DNA from: Candidatus Roizmanbacteria bacterium CG_4_10_14_0_8_um_filter_39_9
Lineage (GTDB): Bacteria; Patescibacteriota; Microgenomatia; UBA1406; GWC2-37-13
Direction: 5' to 3'
DNA length: 7,861 nt
NCBI GenBank assembly: GCA_002784505.1
Contig: PFLF01000004.1
Span: 1 to 7,861 of the forward strand
Positions 4,358 to 7,861 of this stretch are shown in pieces. Every line of letters starts with the position of its first letter. Within the stretch, counting starts at the first letter, position 1. Position numbers and translations under genes: made by a program. Below the pieces are notes generated by a model, which was not told the DNA's origin, searched no databases, and was given only the letters and a program-made list of their open reading frames with translations.

Positions 4358-7027
4358 ATGTGCGGTATTGCCGGCTTCATCGGAGTGCGAGACGATGAAC
4401 TCATAAAACAATTTTCAGTTTGGCTCAAACATAGGGGTCCTGATGGAGAGGGTTATTTTATTGACGACAATGTTACGCTACTTAGCCGCAGGCTTGCGAT
4501 TATCGATGTGGCGAGAGGGGATCAGCCGATTTACAACGAAGACGAGTCTATCGTCATTGTTTATAACGGCGAAATATATAACTACCGGGAACTGCGGCTT
4601 GAACTTGAGAAAAAGGGGCATGTTTTTAAAACAGTTTCAGACACGGAAGTTATACTTCATGGGTATGAAGAGTGGGGTGATACCAGCTTTGATAAATTAA
4701 ATGGTATGTTTGGAGTGGCAATATATGACAAGGAAAAAAAGCGGACTGTACTTGCCCGGGACCATTTTGGAATAAAGCCGCTGTATTTTGCGAGCGTTGA
4801 TCGCGCTGGGCTCATGTTTTCATCGGAAATAAAACCTCTCATTTATTCCGGTTTAATACCGGTTGAACCCAATGACCGAGTTATTTATCGATATTTAAAA
4901 TATAGGATTCACGATGACGGCCGCGAGACGTTTTTTAAAGGTGTTGAAAGATTATTACCGGGAGAGATGATGGTTATAGATCAAATTCAAAATTCGAAAT
5001 TCAAAATTCAAATCAAAAAGTATACTAATTTAGAAGAAAAATTATTGACTAATGTTGAAACGAAACACACCTCGACTCTACAATTAAATCAAATAACCGA
5101 ATTTAAAAGTCTTCTTATAGATTCAATAACTAAGCGTTTAATCTCAGAAGTTCCTGTTGGTACCTGTCTTTCAGGAGGTCTAGACTCCTCAACGGTTGTT
5201 GCTGTTGTCAAAAAACTTTTACATGATAAGGTTGGGGAAAGTAAATCTGTTGGAGACATTCAAAAAACATTTTCGGCAGTTTTTCCGGGTTCATCAAACG
5301 ATGAAGAGATATACATCGATAAACTTTTGGAAACCTCAACTGAGATTAAAGATTATAAAGTTTACCCGAATGGTAAGGAGTTCTTGACTGAACTTAGGGA
5401 TTTTATTAAGACACAGGAAGAGCCAACAATAAGCACAGGCCCCTATGCTCAGTATAAAGTTATGCAGGAAGCACACAAACATGTTACGGTTGTTCTTGAC
5501 GGACAGGGGGCTGATGAGATGATGGCGGGATATATACCCTACTATTTTGTCTATTTAGGACAATTGTGGACTACCGGGAAATATTCTGTTTTTTTTAAGG
5601 AAGTTGTTTCGTCTTTGGACGTTGTATCAAAATTTATTAAAAACAAAATCAAGGGTTCAAAAAGTACCCCTATGGCTCCGTTATTCAATAAAGAATTTGC
5701 AAAAAACTATCATCATGAGAAATTTACGGTGAATAATTCAAATTTAAAACAACGACTTCAGGATGATATTTTTAAAAATAGTCTTCCTTCACTTCTTCGC
5801 TATGAAGATAAAAATGCCATGCGATTTTCAATTGAAGGACGAGTCCCCTTTTTGGATTTCAGACTACTTTTAAATATATTCTCATTACCTGATTCGGCCA
5901 TCATCTCAAGCGGGTGGAATAAATATATTTTGAGAAGAGCAACGGAAAACATCCTCCCCCCTTTAATAAATAAAAGGAGAAATAAGATAGGATTCACGAC
6001 TCCGGAGCATGAATGGTTTATCAAGCAGAGTAAGGAAATTATGAGTTATTTTACGGGAGAATCATTTTTGGCAAAGAAATATGTTAACCAGGCGCAGGTG
6101 GTGATGGCTTTTCAGGATTTTTTAGCGGGAAAAACCGATGATACGATGGTGTTTTGGAGAATACTGAATCTTGAGTTGTGGATGAGAGAGTTTCTTGGAA
6201 AAATGACAAATGAATCACCCTCCTTCGCCCCTCCGAATCGGAGGGCTACGGTGGGCAAGCAAAATCCAAATGTCAAAAAGGCAGAAACAGAAATAAAGAT
6301 CGAGGGCAAATGCTATTCAAGATATCCCATTAGGACTGACGTGTTCAGAAATGGAGATAATATTCCGCAGAAAATTTCTCAAATTATTCACGATTCTCTG
6401 CTCCAGTATAACAGTATACTAAAGCAAAAAAAATGGTTTGTGGTAGTTTCCGAGAAAGTTGTTGCGACGGCACAAGGGAGGGCATACTTTATCTGGGATA
6501 TTCATCCTTCTTTTTTTGCAGCGGTTTTATCGAGATTTGTCAGTCGAGTGTCTTGGGGAATTGGACTGGGGAGCCCATGGACGATGCAACTGGCAATCCA
6601 GGAGGTTGGACTGCCCCGCATATTTTTAGCCTCAATTTTGGGGGCTTTAGGGAAATTGGGGGGGTTTAGGGGAGTATTCTATAAAATAGCAGGGCGAGCG
6701 GCGGCAGGGATTGACGGACCGACAGAGTATTCATTGTATCCGGCTAATGTGTCGGCGAAGTTGCTGCCGAAAGAGCCGGAGAAGGTGTGCGAGCAGATTG
6801 ATAAGATTCTACAAAATCACAAATTACAAATAACAAAAACTTCCAACTTCCAACTACCAACTACTAGCTACCTTGGCTCAGTAATTATTGATGCGAATGA
6901 TATTGGACAGAATGTGCTGGGAAATACAACCAAGCTACCTTCGCAGTTAATTGAAAATATATTTAAGGATAATCCGATGGGACAATCTGATGAACAAACC
7001 CCTGTTACCCTTGTTATAATGGTTTAA
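4358..7027 (+). CDS. asnB: Asparagine synthase (glutamine-hydrolysing) fused to an F420-ligase-like domain
   Basis: An 889-residue fusion. Residues 1 to about 205 are a class II glutamine amidotransferase: Cys2 nucleophile after Met removal, RRLAIID (44-50), NGEIYN (70-75) and DTEV (95-98). Residues about 245-612 are the ATP-dependent synthase domain: SGGLDSS pyrophosphate loop (272-278), DGQGADEMMAGY (381-392) and RVPFLD (495-500). Together these should move ammonia from glutamine onto aspartate or a related carboxylate; in accessory loci such enzymes may amidate other substrates. Residues about 613-650 are a linker made of palindromic and A-rich repeat. Residues about 651-889 resemble coenzyme F420-0:glutamate ligase (CofE): WFVVVSEKVVATAQGR (693-708), AAAGIDGP (781-788), KLLPKEPEKV (801-810), and a DNPMGQ-EQTP end (871-882). 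A typical AsnB would stop near residue 612. The gene starts 10 bp after htpX with no Shine-Dalgarno and abuts the Nudix start. The ligase-like substrate is unknown. Confidence 0.9.
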   Translation: MCGIAGFIGVRDDELIKQFSVWLKHRGPDGEGYFIDDNVTLLSRRLAIIDVARGDQPIYNEDESIVIVYNGEIYNYRELRLELEKKGHVFKTVSDTEVILHGYEEWGDTSFDKLNGMFGVAIYDKEKKRTVLARDHFGIKPLYFASVDRAGLMFSSEIKPLIYSGLIPVEPNDRVIYRYLKYRIHDDGRETFFKGVERLLPGEMMVIDQIQNSKFKIQIKKYTNLEEKLLTNVETKHTSTLQLNQITEFKSLLIDSITKRLISEVPVGTCLSGGLDSSTVVAVVKKLLHDKVGESKSVGDIQKTFSAVFPGSSNDEEIYIDKLLETSTEIKDYKVYPNGKEFLTELRDFIKTQEEPTISTGPYAQYKVMQEAHKHVTVVLDGQGADEMMAGYIPYYFVYLGQLWTTGKYSVFFKEVVSSLDVVSKFIKNKIKGSKSTPMAPLFNKEFAKNYHHEKFTVNNSNLKQRLQDDIFKNSLPSLLRYEDKNAMRFSIEGRVPFLDFRLLLNIFSLPDSAIISSGWNKYILRRATENILPPLINKRRNKIGFTTPEHEWFIKQSKEIMSYFTGESFLAKKYVNQAQVVMAFQDFLAGKTDDTMVFWRILNLELWMREFLGKMTNESPSFAPPNRRATVGKQNPNVKKAETEIKIEGKCYSRYPIRTDVFRNGDNIPQKISQIIHDSLLQYNSILKQKKWFVVVSEKVVATAQGRAYFIWDIHPSFFAAVLSRFVSRVSWGIGLGSPWTMQLAIQEVGLPRIFLASILGALGKLGGFRGVFYKIAGRAAAGIDGPTEYSLYPANVSAKLLPKEPEKVCEQIDKILQNHKLQITKTSNFQLPTTSYLGSVIIDANDIGQNVLGNTTKLPSQLIENIFKDNPMGQSDEQTPVTLVIMV
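4982..5020 (+). repeat. In-frame A/T-rich tandem microrepeat inside asnB
   Basis: About 4.5 copies of a 6-7 bp AAAATTC unit (AAATTC, AAAATTC, GAAATTC, AAAATTC, AAATC). It encodes QIQNSKFKIQIKK at about residues 209-221, in the connector between the amidotransferase and synthase domains. Because the unit is not a multiple of three, copy changes would usually shift the frame. Confidence 0.7.
6217..6256 (+). repeat. Palindromic GC-rich element in the asnB/F420-ligase linker
   Basis: CCCTCCGA (6229-6236) and TCGGAGGG (6238-6245) form an 8-bp perfect palindrome with a one-base centre. It is embedded in CACCCTCCTTCG...CTACGGTGGGC, whose CACC/GGTG ends also pair. The GC content contrasts sharply with its surroundings. 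It is translated as SPSFAPPNRRATVGKQ, a proline- and arginine-rich linker. An A-rich microrepeat (6259-6281) follows. It resembles a REP-like intergenic element. Confidence 0.6.
6810..6866 (+). repeat. In-frame A/C-rich microrepeat inside the F420-ligase-like domain
   Basis: ACAAATTACAAATAACAAAAA-type units run into CTTCCAACTTCCAACTACCAACTACTA. The stretch encodes about residues 818-837 (NHKLQITKTSNFQLPTTS), between KLLPKEPEKV and the strand SVIIDAND. It looks like an insertion into a surface loop, since the conserved motifs on both sides remain in frame. Confidence 0.6.
6991..7020 (+). promoter_or_regulatory. Possible internal promoter for the Nudix gene
   Basis: Extended -10 TGTTATAAT (7012-7020) with TGAACA (6991-6996, 4 of 6 -35 matches) at 18-bp spacing, inside the last codons of the fusion gene. 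Transcription would start near 7027, almost exactly at the Nudix ATG at 7028, so the transcript would be leaderless. Confidence 0.35.
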
Positions 7028-7087
7028 ATGACAAATAACAAATTTCAAATGACAAGTCAAATTCAAGATTCAAATAATAAAGCAAAC
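7028..7087 (+). repeat. A-rich microrepeat encoding the Nudix N-terminus
   Basis: ATGACAAATAACAAATTTC, AAATGACAAGTC, AAATTCAAGATTC and AAATAATAAAG run together as irregular A-rich units of the same style as 4982-5020 and 6810-6866. It supplies the start codon and about 20 non-conserved Asn/Gln/Lys-rich residues. Confidence 0.6.
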
Positions 7088-7522
7088 TTTAAGCCCGGCA
7101 TTGACTATATAGGGGTTTCGGTAGGAGCGACTATTGTGAACGATAGGGGAGAAATTTTCTTGTCAAAACGAAGTCAAAATACAACAAATGAAAAAGGTTG
7201 TTGGGAAAAACCGGGAGGGAAGGTTGATTTTGGTGAAACTCTTCAGGACGCAATCAAACGAGAAATAAAAGAGGAGTACGGAGTTGACATTGAATTAATA
7301 CATCAGCTTCCTGCACAAAATCATCTTATTCCGGCAGAACATCAGCACTGGGTTCCTACCTGTTTTGTCGCACAAATAAAAGACGGTCAGCAACCCAAAA
7401 TCATGGAGCCACATAAGTGTGATGCAATCGGGTGGTTTTCGCTTGATAAATTGCCGCAACCATTATCAATTATTACTAAACTTGATATAATTGCTTACAA
7501 AAGTTATATAAAACTAATTTAA
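7028..7522 (+). CDS. Nudix hydrolase, NUDT15/MutT-like
   Basis: Hydrolase of nucleoside diphosphates linked to another moiety; likely substrates are modified nucleotides such as oxidised dNTPs or a nucleotide sugar. The 164-residue protein has a perfect Nudix box, G64-x5-E70-x7-R78-E79-I80-x-E82-E83-x-G85-V86, which binds the metal. WEKPGGKVDFGE leads into the box. The later EPHKCDAIGWFSLDKLP stretch recalls the NUDT15 group, where EPxK-x-W-W-LP is common. The first 21 or so residues (TNNKFQMTSQIQDSNNKAN) come from microrepeat and are not part of the fold, which begins near GIDYIGVSV (24-32). Translation could also start at the in-frame ATG at 7049. The start touches the preceding stop codon and the end lies 3 bp from the next gene, so it is operonic, perhaps with its own internal promoter. 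Confidence 0.9.
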   Translation: MTNNKFQMTSQIQDSNNKANFKPGIDYIGVSVGATIVNDRGEIFLSKRSQNTTNEKGCWEKPGGKVDFGETLQDAIKREIKEEYGVDIELIHQLPAQNHLIPAEHQHWVPTCFVAQIKDGQQPKIMEPHKCDAIGWFSLDKLPQPLSIITKLDIIAYKSYIKLI

Positions 7523-7525
7523 TTT

Positions 7526-7861
7526 ATGAATAAAATTATTTCTACAAATCCAGGAAAAAATTATGAAGTTGTGGGAGAGGTTTTTGTAACATCTTCTCGT
7601 GAAATTACACAAAAAGTTTACGCAGCAAATAAGGCAAAAAAACAATGGAAGGTATTAGGCTTAGATAAAAGAATCAAACTGCTGAAGCCTCTTGTTGGGC
7701 TGATTGAAAAAAGAAAAGAAGAAATTGCTTTAACGATTACCCAAGAAATGGGAAAGCCAATTAAAGAAAGTCGAGATGACGTTGCTTGGGATATGAGTTA
7801 TTTAAAATCATTTTTCGAATTAGGAGCGCACTATTTGCAGGATGAAGTGACATATTCAAAC
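7526..7861 (+). CDS. NAD(P)-dependent aldehyde dehydrogenase, N-terminal part
   Basis: The first 112 residues of an aldehyde dehydrogenase, cut by the window edge in an open frame. Matching family features are the opening STNPGKNYEVVGEV (6-19), the AANKAKKQW helix (33-41), the RIKLLKPLVGLIEKRKEEIA helix (49-68) and the hallmark TQEMGKPIKES (72-82). The NAD-binding and catalytic Cys/Glu regions lie beyond the window, so activity cannot be judged. The N-terminus is closest in style to succinate-semialdehyde dehydrogenase-type enzymes, but the substrate is not determined. It starts 3 bp after the Nudix stop and is probably co-transcribed. No Shine-Dalgarno is visible. Confidence 0.92.
   Translation, partial: MNKIISTNPGKNYEVVGEVFVTSSREITQKVYAANKAKKQWKVLGLDKRIKLLKPLVGLIEKRKEEIALTITQEMGKPIKESRDDVAWDMSYLKSFFELGAHYLQDEVTYSN

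Noticed and set aside
4982..5020. CRISPR-like array
   Set aside because: The units are 6-7 bp with no spacers; it is a coding microrepeat.
567..7861. Recoded stop codons (TGA read as an amino acid, as in some CPR lineages)
   Set aside because: All the real genes stay open and end normally under the standard code, and no in-frame TGA is needed.

Overview
The window looks like accessory-plus-core DNA from an uncultivated Patescibacteria/CPR bacterium, most likely of the Microgenomates type. This is inferred from overall style, not from a marker gene. The signs are an AT-rich sequence, a tRNA with no encoded CCA, a zinc-ribbon serine recombinase of a kind common in those genomes, tight one-strand gene packing, A/T-rich microrepeats inside reading frames, and no recognisable Shine-Dalgarno sequence ahead of any complete gene.

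Layout. Positions 1-184 are a GC-richer edge with a possible minus-strand gene start (1-82) and several palindromes. Positions 185-2053 form a recombinase cassette: a perfect 73-bp inverted repeat (185-257 and 1981-2053) brackets a large serine recombinase gene (567-2114). The right repeat copy contains the 3' end of a tRNA-Gly(CCC) gene on the minus strand (2050-2120). The recombinase reading frame runs through this copy and stops inside the tRNA gene, antisense to it. A minus-strand gene for a membrane-anchored double-LysM protein follows (2165-2743).

Back-to-back promoters (2767-2830) separate that gene from a compact plus-strand run: lemA, htpX, a large asparagine synthase fused to a domain resembling coenzyme F420-0:glutamate ligase, a Nudix hydrolase, and an aldehyde dehydrogenase cut by the window end. 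Gaps in this run are 0-10 bp, so it is probably one operon. An internal promoter may allow a leaderless Nudix transcript.

How the parts may work together. LemA and HtpX are a recurrent membrane pair, and HtpX is a membrane zinc protease. The LysM protein probably binds peptidoglycan, so the centre of the window has an envelope flavour. The downstream genes are metabolic, and the real substrate of the fused synthase is unknown. The two most unusual things are the recombinase cassette, whose inverted repeats would leave the tRNA intact after inversion, and the synthase/ligase-like fusion, whose linkers and loops are made of microrepeat sequence.
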